DNA of 64,000 nucleotides from Actibacterium sp. MT2.3-13A (GCF_018139985.1 NZ_JAGSOU010000003.1:1-64000), one strand, 5' to 3'. Shown: positions 32,729 through 41,522, counted from the stretch's first letter. Numbers and translations are program-made. Notes: generated from the letters alone by a model not told the origin.

Positions 32729-34282
32729 TCATCGCACCAGCACGGCCTCGTCGCGTACGAAGGTGTCCAGCGTTCCGTTGCCGCCATATCCGGTGATGTC
32801 GATGATCTCGACGTCGATGGTGGAGTCGAGGGACGGGTCGGAGGGATCCCTGGCCATGGGCGAGACCAGGAAGATGCTGGCGTAGCTGTTGACGTTGAAG
32901 TCTGTCTTGCCCTGGCCGGCCTCCGACAGGCAGTCGATGATGGCGGCGAAGACCACACGCCGGTCGGGCTCGTCGCTGGGCGGCACGGCGCTGTTGACCG
33001 ATGCGCTGCAGATCGGTTGGCCGCTTTCGCCCTCGCCAGCCCCCCAGGTGAACCAATCGCCCTCGTCGTCCAGGGTCTGGTTCGAGGTCTGCTGGTCGAT
33101 CTCGTAGCGGTAGACGTCATAGCGCGACGGGCCAATCGCGCCGGGGCCGGACGTGTTGTAGAACGATTGATACATGTCGGCGGGCAGGGTCGCGTTGCCG
33201 TGGTTGAGTTCCCAGTAGCGGTCAGCGTCCCAGTTGCCCTCGCCGATGGTGGCGCCCAGGGCGCCCTGGGTCGGCGTGACCATGGTCTCGTTGTCGGGGA
33301 AGCCGGCGAAGATGTCATCGCCAAGGTTCGGGTCGGTCCAGGGTTCGGTGTCGCAGGCTTTGGGATTGTTCAGGTTCTTGGGGACGTAGCCCTTCCTGAC
33401 GTTCAGGGCGGGGCTGAAATCCCTCGGAGAGTAGGAGGCGTCGAAAATGTCGAAGCGGACGTTGATGCCCTGCCGGATCGAGGTCGAGGCGCCGGGCTTG
33501 GTCGTGACCTGACCGGATTCGTAGCAGGTCGGGTTCGGTTCACCGGCGAAAATGTCGCGGATCGCATCCGCGCCGGGGCTGTCCTTGACCTCAAGGAAGC
33601 CGAAGTTGCCGGGCCGCTCGGTGTCGTTGCCCTTGGGGTGGAGCTTGAACAGGCGGCCATGCAGGTCGCCATTGGCGAAACCCGTCTGCAGATCGACGAT
33701 CCCGTCGCCCTCGAACGGGTTGCAGATATAGAGCGGGGTCACATTGCAGGCCGCGCTCTGGGCGCGGGCCACGGCGGTCGCCGCGATCGGGATGGGCCCG
33801 ACGATGCCCTCGAACACGGCGAAGATCGGCCTCAGCGGATGGTTCTGCCCGGATTTGGCCCGCACCCAGACATATTGCGCCTCGGCTTGCGTGGCCGGCT
33901 GATGCGCCGCCCGCCAGGCCGCGTCGATGGGGATGTGGTCCTCGCTGGGGATTTCGGTCAGGAAGGCGACCTCGAAATGCTCGTCGTTGCTGCCGGCATA
34001 GACGAGGTCGATATGCATGTCCCCGCCCGAGGGGGCCAGCATGTTGACGGTGTTGGTCAACTGGCCCATCGCCGCCTTCGCGCGGTCGATGGCATCGCTC
34101 CCGCCATCCAGTTCGCGCGCCCCGGCCAGCGCGACCGCGTCCGCCGTCGCATAGAGATCGGAATGGGCGTTGTTGCCGCGGCCGATGTCGATGACCAGCA
34201 GCGCGACGCCGAGCAACACGGGGATGAACAGCAACACCATGACATAGACGAAGCCGTCCTCGGATCGGGCAAACCGTTTCAT
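32729..34282 (-). CDS. tadG: TadG-family pilus assembly protein
   Basis: 517 residues from ATG 34282, which has GAGGAGGA upstream. Longer in-frame starts add a Pro/Arg-rich stretch unlike the family. The TadE/G-like N-terminal helix is FVYVMVLLFIPVLLGVALLVIDIGRGNNAHSDLYATADAVALAGARELDGG. The large exported domain has several Cys (AACNVTPLYICNPF, CYESGQ, ACDTEPW). TadG-type proteins are envelope-spanning components of the Tad machine. It is followed after 274 bases by the pilin gene. Confidence 0.88.
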   Translation of the reverse strand: MKRFARSEDGFVYVMVLLFIPVLLGVALLVIDIGRGNNAHSDLYATADAVALAGARELDGGSDAIDRAKAAMGQLTNTVNMLAPSGGDMHIDLVYAGSNDEHFEVAFLTEIPSEDHIPIDAAWRAAHQPATQAEAQYVWVRAKSGQNHPLRPIFAVFEGIVGPIPIAATAVARAQSAACNVTPLYICNPFEGDGIVDLQTGFANGDLHGRLFKLHPKGNDTERPGNFGFLEVKDSPGADAIRDIFAGEPNPTCYESGQVTTKPGASTSIRQGINVRFDIFDASYSPRDFSPALNVRKGYVPKNLNNPKACDTEPWTDPNLGDDIFAGFPDNETMVTPTQGALGATIGEGNWDADRYWELNHGNATLPADMYQSFYNTSGPGAIGPSRYDVYRYEIDQQTSNQTLDDEGDWFTWGAGEGESGQPICSASVNSAVPPSDEPDRRVVFAAIIDCLSEAGQGKTDFNVNSYASIFLVSPMARDPSDPSLDSTIDVEIIDITGYGGNGTLDTFVRDEAVLVR

Positions 34283-34448
34283 GCATCCTCCTCGCCGCCG
34301 GGGGGCGGCTGACATGCGCGTGGCCGGCTGGGGCGCGGCGAAACGGGGTAGGGCGGGCCGGCTCCGGACCTGGACGATACCGCGTGTGGTTTCCATCAGA
34401 TCAGCCTTGGCACCCATTTTCAAGCGGCCTCGCGCCGCTGGCGCGGGT

Positions 34449-34934
34449 CTAGCCGATCTGCTGCAGTGCGCGCAGCGCGAGCGTGACGCTGCCCGCGCCG
34501 AGCATGGGCGGGGCGTAGGGCACCTGGCCCTGCGCCTCGATCTCCCGCAGGCGCCGCCCGATTCGCCAGCCGCGGCGGTCCAGCCGCGGGGCGGCCTTGA
34601 TCAGCACCAGCAGGAGCGCCGAGAACCCCAGCAGCAGCACGGCATAGGCGCCCAGGCCCTGCACCCCGCAGAACAGCCCCACCGGAAAGCCGAGCTTCGC
34701 GTCGCCAGCGCCCATCAGCCCCGCCAGCCAGAAGCCGAAGCCGAGGGCGAACAGGATCGCCCCGGCCAGAAGATCGCCGCGCAAAGGTGCCCAGCCCAGC
34801 GCGAGGGAGAACGGAAGGTAGAGGGCGATCAGAACCAGCACCATCGCGTTCCTGACGCGGTAGTGCTGAAAGTCGGTCCAGGCGATATGGCCGTAGACCA
34901 GGATCACGAGCGCGGAAAGTGCCAGGGCGGCCAT
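34449..34934 (-). CDS. cpaA: Prepilin peptidase CpaA/TadV (A24 family)
   Basis: 161 residues, about five or six membrane segments. The two catalytic Asp motifs are WTDFQHYRVRN (residues ~20-30) and GAGDAKLGF (~75-83), as in the short TadV/CpaA peptidases that lack a methyltransferase domain. It cleaves the leader from Flp and the TadE/G pseudopilins at the inner membrane. It lies between the TPR lipoprotein and tadG genes on the same strand. Confidence 0.92.
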   Translation of the reverse strand: MAALALSALVILVYGHIAWTDFQHYRVRNAMVLVLIALYLPFSLALGWAPLRGDLLAGAILFALGFGFWLAGLMGAGDAKLGFPVGLFCGVQGLGAYAVLLLGFSALLLVLIKAAPRLDRRGWRIGRRLREIEAQGQVPYAPPMLGAGSVTLALRALQQIG

Positions 34935-34970
34935 GCCGGTTCCCCCCCCGGGGCTTGGCGGGCGCGGGGC

Positions 34971-35480
34971 TCAGATGCCCTTCAGATCGCCGGGCGCCCG
35001 TTTCTGGTAGTTCACCGAATTGCGGAGCAGTTCGAGGTTGTTGGCCGTGACCTCGTTCTCCGGGTCGATTTCATAGGCTTTCAGGAAATAGCTGCGCGCG
35101 GTGCGCAGGTTGCCCCGCAGCAGCTGCGAATAGCCGTAGTTGTTCAGGAACTCGACCCGGTTGCCGATGGTCGGCTGCAGCTTGCGGTAGGCATAGTCCG
35201 ACTTGTCGAAGCGGCGCAGCATGTCGGCGGAGGCGGCAAAGCCCAGCCAGGCCTGCGGATCCTCGGGGGCGACGTCGATGGCCTTCTTGAACAGGCGGTA
35301 GGAGTTGCCGAAATTGCGCTCGCGGAACTGGGCCTTGGCTTCGACGAGGATCTCGTCGTTGGGGTAGTAGGCGCGGTTGGCCGTGTCCAATGTCGCCGGG
35401 GCGCCCTCGCTGAAGGACGAGAACTCACTCGTGCACGAGGCGGTCGCGATGGTAATGGCAATCAAAAGAAATGCTCGCAT
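34971..35480 (-). CDS. TPR lipoprotein, TadD-like
   Basis: 169 residues from ATG 35480. The signal peptide RAFLLIAITIATASC carries a lipobox Cys near residue 15. Tetratricopeptide repeats follow (EAKAQFRERNFGNSYRLFKKAIDVAPEDPQAWLGFAASADML and NYGYSQLLRGNLRTARSYFLKAYEIDPENEVTANNLELLR). TadD-type TPR lipoproteins act as pilotins for the Tad secretin. It is the first gene of the tad locus in transcription order and lies 136 bases downstream of soxT on the same strand, so a separate promoter is likely. Confidence 0.85.
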   Translation of the reverse strand: MRAFLLIAITIATASCTSEFSSFSEGAPATLDTANRAYYPNDEILVEAKAQFRERNFGNSYRLFKKAIDVAPEDPQAWLGFAASADMLRRFDKSDYAYRKLQPTIGNRVEFLNNYGYSQLLRGNLRTARSYFLKAYEIDPENEVTANNLELLRNSVNYQKRAPGDLKGI

Positions 35481-35616
35481 ATCCCTCAGACCCTTTTCGG
35501 CCATATGTTTCGGATCACTCTGGCAGGGCAGGGGCACGATTTCATCCCCCGAAATACAATTTTTTGCGAGTGCGTCTGAAACGTAACAGTGCGGGGGGCG
35601 CGGCGCGCGGTGCCGG

Positions 35617-36663
35617 TCAGTCGGGCTCGAAGCCCTGGATCAGGCGGCGCAGCCCGAACACCGCACCGAGATAGATCGCGCCCAGCGTGACCGGCGCGGA
35701 ATAGGCCAGCGTGGCGAAGCCGGTGACGCCCTGGCCCACCGAGCAGCCCATCGCGACCGCCCCGCCGATGCCCATCAGCGCCGCGCCGCCCATCTGGCGG
35801 CCCAGTTCGCGCGGGTCCTCGCAGGCCTCCCAGCGGAACATGCCCTTCAGCGTCGAGCCGAGGAAGGCGCCGGCCAGCACGCCCGCGACCGAGCCCACCG
35901 AAAAGCTCAGCCCGCCCGAGGAGGAGGTCATCAGCCAGATCAGGCTGCGGCCCAGCGTCGCGGTGAAGGTATGCCCCTCGACCGGGATCGCGCCGAAGGT
36001 GGCGTCGTGCAGCGCCGAGGTGCCCCACAGCGCGAAGCTGACCGCCAGGCCGGCGGCGACGCCCCAGGCGATCTGGCGCGGGGTCTCGCGCAGCGGCGGA
36101 TGCGACAGCGCCCAGATTGCCAGCGCCGCGGAAACCAGCGTCGCGAACAGCAGCGGCGGCAGGCCGAGCTGGGCGGAGACGAAATCGGCATAGCCCTGCG
36201 GCTGCTCGGCGGTGACCTGCGGGAACAGCAGCACGCGCAGCTGCGCCAGCGGCCCGTTGAGGGTGATGAAACCGAACACCGCGACCACCATCACCACCAC
36301 CAGCGAGCGCAGGTCGCCGCCGCCGAAGCGCGCCAGCGCGCCGAAGCCGCAATTGCCCGCCAGCGCCATGCCATAGCCGAACACCGCGCCGCCCACGATG
36401 CTGGCCAGCGGGTTCCATTCGATCGCGTGATAGACCGTGGCGCCGAGGTCGATCCTGCCGTCGGCGGCCAGAAGATGGGTTGAGAAGATCGCCGTGCCAA
36501 GCACGATGCCCCACATCCTGAGGCGGCGCTGGTCCTCGCCGTAGACGGCGTTCTCGATCGCGCCCAATGTGCAGAAGTCGCCCATCCGGGCGGCCAGCCC
36601 CAGCACGATGCCGGTGGCAAGGCCAATCAGCGCGGCGATTGCGCCAATCGGAATGATGTCCAT
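35617..36663 (-). CDS. soxT: YeeE/YedE-family sulfur-compound permease, SoxT-like
   Basis: 348 residues, about ten membrane segments. YeeE/YedE (DUF395) motifs are present twice: GNCGFGALARFGGGDLRSL in the first half and GCSVGQGVTGFATLAYSAPVTLGAIYLGA in the second, each with the conserved Cys that passes thiosulfate-type sulfur through the membrane. In other alphaproteobacteria a gene of this family sits with soxR and soxS and imports a sulfur compound, possibly the inducer. It is co-directional with soxS and soxR and lies 31 bases after soxR. Confidence 0.85.
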   Translation of the reverse strand: MDIIPIGAIAALIGLATGIVLGLAARMGDFCTLGAIENAVYGEDQRRLRMWGIVLGTAIFSTHLLAADGRIDLGATVYHAIEWNPLASIVGGAVFGYGMALAGNCGFGALARFGGGDLRSLVVVMVVAVFGFITLNGPLAQLRVLLFPQVTAEQPQGYADFVSAQLGLPPLLFATLVSAALAIWALSHPPLRETPRQIAWGVAAGLAVSFALWGTSALHDATFGAIPVEGHTFTATLGRSLIWLMTSSSGGLSFSVGSVAGVLAGAFLGSTLKGMFRWEACEDPRELGRQMGGAALMGIGGAVAMGCSVGQGVTGFATLAYSAPVTLGAIYLGAVFGLRRLIQGFEPD

Positions 36664-36694
36664 GCGGGGCTCCCTGCGCTGGCCGTCGCCTGGG

Positions 36695-37057
36695 TCAGGC
36701 CGGGCTGCAGAACATGTCGTAGACCAGTTCGATCATCCGGCGGGCGCGGTCGTCGGCCAGCGAGTAGTAGATCGCCTTGCCCTCGCGCCGGTGCGAGACC
36801 AGCCCCTCCAGCCGCAGCCGCGCCAGCTGCTGGCTGACCGCGGCCTGGCGCGACGAGAGCAGGTTCTCCAGCTCGGTCACGGTCTTTTCGCCGGTGGACA
36901 GGTGGCACAGGATCATCAGCCGGCCTTCGTGCGACAGGGCCTTGAGGAACCCCGAGGCCGATTCCGCCTTGCTCACCATGCTGTTCGCGTCTACCGGCGC
37001 GGCGCCGTCGGAGGTCAGGTCCGCGCGCAGGTCGTAGGGATGAATCGCATCTGCCAT
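36695..37057 (-). CDS. soxR: Sox operon repressor SoxR (ArsR family)
   Basis: 120 residues from ATG 37057, chosen for the GGGGAGAA site just upstream. The frame stays open further up but adds a low-complexity stretch. It is a winged-helix ArsR protein: FLKALSHEGRLMILCHLSTGEKTVTELENLLSSRQAAVSQQLARLRLEGLVSHRREGKAIYY. Cys51 and Cys117 match the pair that forms a disulfide or polysulfide bridge in SoxR/BigR/SqrR sulfide sensors. It should repress soxVW and soxXYZABCD until sulfane sulfur is present. Candidate operators lie at 37658-37679 and 39145-39174. Confidence 0.92.
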   Translation of the reverse strand: MADAIHPYDLRADLTSDGAAPVDANSMVSKAESASGFLKALSHEGRLMILCHLSTGEKTVTELENLLSSRQAAVSQQLARLRLEGLVSHRREGKAIYYSLADDRARRMIELVYDMFCSPA

Positions 37058-37253
37058 GTCGTTCTCCCCGGCGCCGTCGGGGCCGGCGCCGTCCTCTTTC
37101 TTTCCGCTGCCGTCATCCGGCATCTGAGTCATCTTTTCATCCGATCCGCGACACATAGGGCAGAAATCGGCATTTGTCGCCCCCCATGCGCCCAATAAAG
37201 TGGCAGGCTGCGGCATTTCGCGCGGCTTCGGGCGCACATGCCGGCGCCGCGCA

Positions 37254-37640
37254 TCAGCCCTCGCCTCCGGCGGCGGCCCATTCCGGCTCCTGCTGCAGAC
37301 GCTTGCCCAGTAGCCCCCAGAAGAAATCCTCGCCGGGGTAGCCTTCCAGCCGCCAGATCTCCTGGCCGTCGCGCAGCAGCACGAAGGTCGGCGTGTAGAT
37401 CGGGCGCGAGACGATCGAGACGCCCTCGGGCAGCTTGTCGCGCAGTTGCTGGGTGACAAGCGTCGCGGTCCGGCCCTCGGCGGTCTTGGGATAGATCGGC
37501 CCGATCTCGTTGTGCCACATCGTGCAATAGGCGCAGCCCTGCTGCTCGAACATCATCAGCCGCAAATCGGCGCGGCTGGCGGGGGCGAGCAGAAAAGTCG
37601 CCAGCAGGGCCAGGAGGGCAACGCGGAATATTGCATTCAT
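37254..37640 (-). CDS. soxS: Periplasmic thioredoxin-like protein SoxS
   Basis: 128 residues from ATG 37640. It has a signal peptide (IFRVALLALLATFLLAPASRA) and the redox motif CAYC (36-39) in FEQQGCAYCTMWHNEIGPIY, plus TPTFVLLRDG (cis-Pro loop). In Paracoccus SoxS keeps the Sox system active by reducing mixed disulfides, probably on SoxY. It is divergent from soxV, with the shared operator region between them, and precedes soxR. Confidence 0.92.
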   Translation of the reverse strand: MNAIFRVALLALLATFLLAPASRADLRLMMFEQQGCAYCTMWHNEIGPIYPKTAEGRTATLVTQQLRDKLPEGVSIVSRPIYTPTFVLLRDGQEIWRLEGYPGEDFFWGLLGKRLQQEPEWAAAGGEG

Positions 37641-37657
37641 CGACGGGATGTCCTTAT

Positions 37658-37679
37658 ACATCTTAAAATCGTAATATGT
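37658..37679. promoter_or_regulatory. Candidate SoxR operator in the soxS-soxV gap
   Basis: ACATCTTA-N6-TAATATGT is an imperfect palindrome (7 of 8 pairs match) in an AT-rich stretch within the 67-base gap between two divergent sox genes. In Paracoccus SoxR is known to bind the soxS-soxV region, and the palindrome sits where it could block both promoters. Confidence 0.55.
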
Positions 37680-37707
37680 TTGTGCATCTTCGGCAAGGAG
37701 GTTCAGG

Positions 37708-38445
37708 GTGCTCGATATTTCCTTTGGCGGGGCGGCGGTTGCCGGGATTCTTTCCTTCCTCTCCCCCTGCATCCTGCCGATCGTTCCGTTCTATCTTTGT
37801 TACATGGCTGGCATTTCAATGACCGAGCTGCGCGGCGACAACACGATCGCGCCCGGCGCACAGAAGCGGCTGGTGCTTTCGGCGGTGTTCTTCGCCCTCG
37901 GGGTGACCTCGATCTTCGTCCTCCTGGGCATGGGGGCGACGGCGCTGGGGCAGGGGTTCCGCGCCTGGAAGGAGCCGCTGTCCTACGTCGCGGCGGCGAT
38001 GCTGCTGGTGTTCGGGCTGCATTTCCTCGGCATCCTGCGAATCCCCTTCCTTTACCGCGAGGCGCGAATCGAGGCCAAGGCCGAGCCGACCACCATCATC
38101 GGCGCCTATCTGATGGGGCTTGCCTTCGGCTTCGGCTGGACGCCCTGCGTGGGGCCGGCGCTGGCGGCGATTCTCATGGTGGCCAGCGGCATGGGCAATA
38201 TCTGGCACGGCGCGGCGCTGCTGCTGGTCTACGGGGGCGCGATGACGCTGCCCTTCGTGGTCGCGGCGCTGTTCGCCAAGCCCTTCCTGAGCTGGATGCA
38301 GCGCAACCGCAAATATCTGGGCCATGTGGAGAAGGCGATGGGGGTGATGCTGATCGTGTTCGCGATTCTCATCGCCACCAATTCGGTGTCCTACATCGCC
38401 GATTTCATGATCCGGATCTTCCCCGACTCGGCTACCATCGGGTGA
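37708..38445 (+). CDS. soxV: CcdA-type membrane thiol-disulfide transporter SoxV
   Basis: 245 residues from GTG 37708 with AAGGAGGT upstream. It has six membrane segments. The two redox Cys are in SFLSPCILPIVPFYLCYMAG (Cys21) and GWTPCVGPALAAI (~143). It carries electrons from cytoplasmic thioredoxin to periplasmic SoxW, which keeps SoxY reduced. It is the first gene of the rightward sox operon and lies 72 bases before soxW. Confidence 0.93.
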   Translation: MLDISFGGAAVAGILSFLSPCILPIVPFYLCYMAGISMTELRGDNTIAPGAQKRLVLSAVFFALGVTSIFVLLGMGATALGQGFRAWKEPLSYVAAAMLLVFGLHFLGILRIPFLYREARIEAKAEPTTIIGAYLMGLAFGFGWTPCVGPALAAILMVASGMGNIWHGAALLLVYGGAMTLPFVVAALFAKPFLSWMQRNRKYLGHVEKAMGVMLIVFAILIATNSVSYIADFMIRIFPDSATIG

Positions 38446-38517
38446 TCCGCGAGGGCCCGTCCGGCCGTGCCGGGGCGGGCCTTGCCCAAAGACATTGAGA
38501 AAGGGAGAGAGCGAACC

Positions 38518-39081
38518 ATGAGACTGACCTCTGTTCTGGCCGCGGCCGTGATCGGGCTGGGCCTGCCGGCCTTCGGCGCGTCGCCGATGGGCGATGACGG
38601 GCTGCACAAGCCCGCCTGGCTGCGCGACACGTTCAAGGACATGTCCGAGGACCTGGCCGACGCCAATGCCGAGGGCAAGCGCCTGCTGATCATCTTCGAA
38701 CAGCGCGGCTGCATCTACTGCAAGAAGATGCATGAAGAGGTGTTTCCCGACCCTGAAATCGAGGCGCTGATCGAGGATAACTATTTCGTCGTGCAGATGA
38801 ATCTGTTCGGCGATGTCGAGGTGACGGATTTCGACGGTGAGGTGATGTCCGAGAAGGACATGGCCGTGCGCTGGGGCGTGGTGTTCACCCCCACCATGAT
38901 GTTCATGCCCGATGTGGCCCCCGAGAGCGGCACCGCCGCGCAGGCCGCCGTGGTGACGATGCCGGGCGCCTTCGGCAAGGGCACCACCAAGAGCCTGCTG
39001 AACTGGGTCCTGGAAAAGGGCTATGAGGGTGACGAGCACTTCCAGAAGTACCTGGCAAGGAAGCTCGCCGAGGACCGATAA
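38518..39081 (+). CDS. soxW: Periplasmic thioredoxin SoxW
   Basis: 187 residues from ATG 38518. It has a signal peptide (LTSVLAAAVIGLGLPAFGAS) and a thioredoxin-like domain with CIYC (65-68) in IIFEQRGCIYCKKMHEEVF, plus VVFTPTMMFMPD with the cis-Pro. It is the partner of SoxV in delivering reductant to SoxY. A 150-base gap with a candidate operator separates it from soxX. Confidence 0.92.
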   Translation: MRLTSVLAAAVIGLGLPAFGASPMGDDGLHKPAWLRDTFKDMSEDLADANAEGKRLLIIFEQRGCIYCKKMHEEVFPDPEIEALIEDNYFVVQMNLFGDVEVTDFDGEVMSEKDMAVRWGVVFTPTMMFMPDVAPESGTAAQAAVVTMPGAFGKGTTKSLLNWVLEKGYEGDEHFQKYLARKLAEDR

Positions 39082-39144
39082 TGGCGTTTCTTTGATGCAT
39101 GTTTGTTTCGGCAACAAAGGTGCGTCAAAGAGTCATTCGTCAAG

Positions 39145-39174
39145 TATGCAAAAAATTAGATTTGATGTTGCATG
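39145..39174 (+). promoter_or_regulatory. Candidate SoxR operator in the soxW-soxX gap
   Basis: The 150-base soxW-soxX gap is AT-rich and holds TATGCAA (39145-39151) and TTGCATG (39168-39174), an inverted repeat with 16 bases between arms (6 of 7 pairs match). SoxR of Paracoccus also binds this gap. The repeat differs in sequence from the soxS-soxV palindrome, so it is only a candidate. Confidence 0.4.
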
Positions 39175-39231
39175 CCATCGTGTACCTCCATTAGGTTTTG
39201 CCGAAGGGAAAAGAGACCGGGAGGAGTCTTT

Positions 39232-39717
39232 ATGAAACGCGCAATCCTGAGTGCTGCATGCCTGTTCGCAGGCGCGAGCCTCGTATCGGCCGCAGAAGTG
39301 GCCCCGCTGGACGTCAAGTTCGATGACTACGGTGCGGTCGAGCAATCGCTGACCGGCGTCGCCGGGGATCCGGCCAATGGCCGCAAGGTGATGGGCACCA
39401 AGAGCCTCGGCAACTGCGTCTCGTGCCACGCGATCAGCGAGATGGCTGAGGATGTGCCATTCCACGGGGAGGTCGGCCCGGTGCTGGACGGCGTTGCCGA
39501 CCGTTGGAACGAGGCAGAGTTGCGCGGCATCGTCGCCAACTCGAAAAAGACCTTCGAGGGCACCGTCATGCCCGCCTACTACCAGACCACCGGCTACAAC
39601 CGGCCCGGTGACGCTTACACGGGCAAGGCCGCGAAATCCGATCCGATGCCGCCGCTGCTGTCGGCGCAGCAGATCGAGGATGTCGTCGCTTACCTGATGA
39701 CGCTTAAGGAGGAGTGA
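39232..39717 (+). CDS. soxX: Sulfur oxidation c-type cytochrome SoxX
   Basis: 161 residues from ATG 39232 with GGGAGGAG upstream. It has a signal peptide ending ASLVSAAE, one haem site C62-V-S-C65-H66, and a Met ligand in TFEGTVMPAYY. SoxX joins SoxA to form the SoxXA cytochrome that oxidatively attaches thiosulfate to the SoxY cysteine in the periplasm. It is the first gene of soxXYZA, behind the candidate SoxR operator. Confidence 0.95.
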   Translation: MKRAILSAACLFAGASLVSAAEVAPLDVKFDDYGAVEQSLTGVAGDPANGRKVMGTKSLGNCVSCHAISEMAEDVPFHGEVGPVLDGVADRWNEAELRGIVANSKKTFEGTVMPAYYQTTGYNRPGDAYTGKAAKSDPMPPLLSAQQIEDVVAYLMTLKEE

Positions 39718-39752
39718 TCCGCAGGGATCCTCTGCTGAACAAGGAGAAAGAA

Positions 39753-40169
39753 ATGGAACTGACAAGACGTGGGGCAATCGCTCTGGGCGCCGCAGCAGCG
39801 GCCACCCTGGCTCTGCCCATCCGCGCCCTGGCTGCCGTTGACGAGAGCATCGCGGCCTTCACCGGCGGTGCCGAAATCGGCGAAGGTGGCGTGACGCTGA
39901 CCTCGCCCGAGATCGCTGAAAACGGCAACACCGTTCCGATCAGCGTCGACGCACCCGGCGCGGTTTCGATTCTGGTGCTGGCCTCGGGCAACCCGACCCC
40001 GGCCGTCTGCACCTTCAACTTTGGCCCGGCGGCGGCGTCGCAATACGCATCGACCCGTATCCGTCTGGCCGGCACGCAGGACGTGATCGCCATTGCCAAG
40101 ATGGCCGATGGCAGCTTCGTGCGCGCTCAGAATACCGTCAAGGTCACCATCGGCGGCTGCGGCGGCTAA
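39753..40169 (+). CDS. soxY: Thiosulfate-carrier protein SoxY
   Basis: 138 residues from ATG 39753 with AAGGAG upstream. It has a Tat-like signal (MELTRRGAIALGAAAAATLALPIRALA). The C-terminus is VTIGGCGG, the swinging arm whose Cys136 carries the sulfur substrate. SoxYZ moves between SoxXA, SoxB and SoxCD. The next gene is soxZ, 19 bases on. Confidence 0.96.
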   Translation: MELTRRGAIALGAAAAATLALPIRALAAVDESIAAFTGGAEIGEGGVTLTSPEIAENGNTVPISVDAPGAVSILVLASGNPTPAVCTFNFGPAAASQYASTRIRLAGTQDVIAIAKMADGSFVRAQNTVKVTIGGCGG

Positions 40170-40188
40170 TCTCAGGAGAACAGAACAA

Positions 40189-40518
40189 ATGGCATCTGGT
40201 GTTAAACCCCGCGTCAAGGTCCCGAAATCGGCTGCTGCCGGCGAATCGGTGTCCATCAAGACGCTGATCAGCCACACGATGGAATCGGGCCAGCGCAAGG
40301 ATGGCGACGGCAACCTGATCCCGCGCTCGATCATCAACCGCTTCACCTGCGACTTCAACGGCCAGAACGTCATCGACGTGACGCTTGAGCCGGCGATCTC
40401 GACCAACCCCTACTTCGAATTCGAGGCCCGCGTCGATGCGGCCGGTGAATTCAAGTTCACTTGGTACGACGACGACGGTTCGGTCTACGAAGACGCGAAA
40501 TCGATCGCGATCGGCTAA
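40189..40518 (+). CDS. soxZ: Sulfur-carrier partner SoxZ
   Basis: 109 residues without a signal peptide, as usual: SoxZ is exported as a complex with SoxY by the Tat system. VKPRVKVPKSAAAGESVSIKTLISHTMESGQRKDGDGNLIPR and the immunoglobulin-like strands FEFEARVDAAGEFKFTWYDDDG match the family. AGGAGAA precedes the start. Confidence 0.95.
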   Translation: MASGVKPRVKVPKSAAAGESVSIKTLISHTMESGQRKDGDGNLIPRSIINRFTCDFNGQNVIDVTLEPAISTNPYFEFEARVDAAGEFKFTWYDDDGSVYEDAKSIAIG

Positions 40519-40546
40519 GCGATTGTTTCATACAGGGAGGAAACGC

Positions 40547-41395
40547 ATGAAACTCAAATCGCTCACATCCGCACTGGCAGTGCTCGCGCTCAGCGCGGGC
40601 GCTGTCGCCGCGGCTGAAGATTCGGAGCTGATCATCAACGGCGACATCGAGATCGTGACCCGGACCAAGGCGCCGGCGCACATGGAGAATATCGATGAGA
40701 TCCGTTCGGGCTGGACCTTCCGTTCGGAAGAGACCCAGGCCCTGCAGATGGACGACTTCGACAATCCGGGCATGATCTTCGTCGATCAGGCGCGGGAAAC
40801 CTGGGATCAGGTCGATGGCTCCGAAGGCAAGTCCTGCGCTTCCTGCCACGGCACGCCGGAAGAGGGAATGGCCGGCGTCCGCGCGGTTTATCCGAAGTGG
40901 AACGAAGCCGCGGGCGAACTGCGCACGCTGGAGATGCAGATCAACGACTGCCGCGAGAACCGCATGGGCGCCGAGAAATGGGGTTGGAATGCCGGCCCGA
41001 TGGTGAACATGACGGCGCTGATCTCCGTTCAGTCGCGCGGCATGCCGGTGAACGTCGCCATCGACGGCCCGGTTCAGGAGATCTGGGAGAAGGGCAAGGA
41101 GATCTACTACACGCGCTTCGGCCAACTGGATCTCTCCTGCGCCAACTGCCACGAGCAGAACTACGACAACCTGATTCGTGCAGACCATCTCAGCCAGGGG
41201 CAGATCAACGGCTTCCCGGCCTATCGTCTGAAGAACGCCAAGCTGAACTCGATCCACAACCGCTTCAAGGGTTGTGTCCGCGACACCCGTGCCGAGACCT
41301 TCAAGGAAGGCTCGCCCGAGTTCATCGCGCTCGAGCTCTACGTCGCCTCGCGCGGCAACGGCCTGTCGGTCGAGGGCCCGTCGGTCCGCAACTAA
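40547..41395 (+). CDS. soxA: Di-haem cytochrome SoxA
   Basis: 282 residues from ATG 40547 (GGGAGGAAA upstream). It has a signal peptide ending GAVAAAED and haem sites C97-A-S-C100-H101 and C198-A-N-C201-H202. Cys243 in FKGCVRDTRAE is the active-site cysteine (modified as persulfide) of SoxA. Two haem sites place it in the di-haem group as in Paracoccus and Rhodovulum. With SoxX it forms the thiosulfate-to-SoxY conjugating enzyme. A strong terminator follows. Confidence 0.96.
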   Translation: MKLKSLTSALAVLALSAGAVAAAEDSELIINGDIEIVTRTKAPAHMENIDEIRSGWTFRSEETQALQMDDFDNPGMIFVDQARETWDQVDGSEGKSCASCHGTPEEGMAGVRAVYPKWNEAAGELRTLEMQINDCRENRMGAEKWGWNAGPMVNMTALISVQSRGMPVNVAIDGPVQEIWEKGKEIYYTRFGQLDLSCANCHEQNYDNLIRADHLSQGQINGFPAYRLKNAKLNSIHNRFKGCVRDTRAETFKEGSPEFIALELYVASRGNGLSVEGPSVRN

Positions 41396-41404
41396 GCTTT
41401 TCCT

Positions 41405-41435
41405 CCCCGCGCGGGGCTTCCTCGCGCGGGGTATT
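41405..41435 (+). terminator. Terminator/attenuator after soxA
   Basis: CCCCGCGCG and CGCGCGGGG form a perfect 9-bp stem (41405-41413 with 41423-41431) followed by TATT. Since soxB lies on the same strand 88 bases on, it may lower expression of soxBCD relative to soxXYZA or separate the two. Confidence 0.65.
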
Positions 41436-41522
41436 CGTTAGTTCCTTTACTGGCCCCTGACGACTGGCACGCGCAGCGTGAGCCGGCCGGACAGGGGCAT
41501 CTTGAACGGAGAGACGACGGAC

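Noticed and set aside
37058-37200. Possible N-terminal extension of SoxR containing a CPMC motif
   Set aside because: The frame is open, but the added text is low-complexity and unlike ArsR proteins, and a good ribosome site precedes the chosen ATG at 37057.
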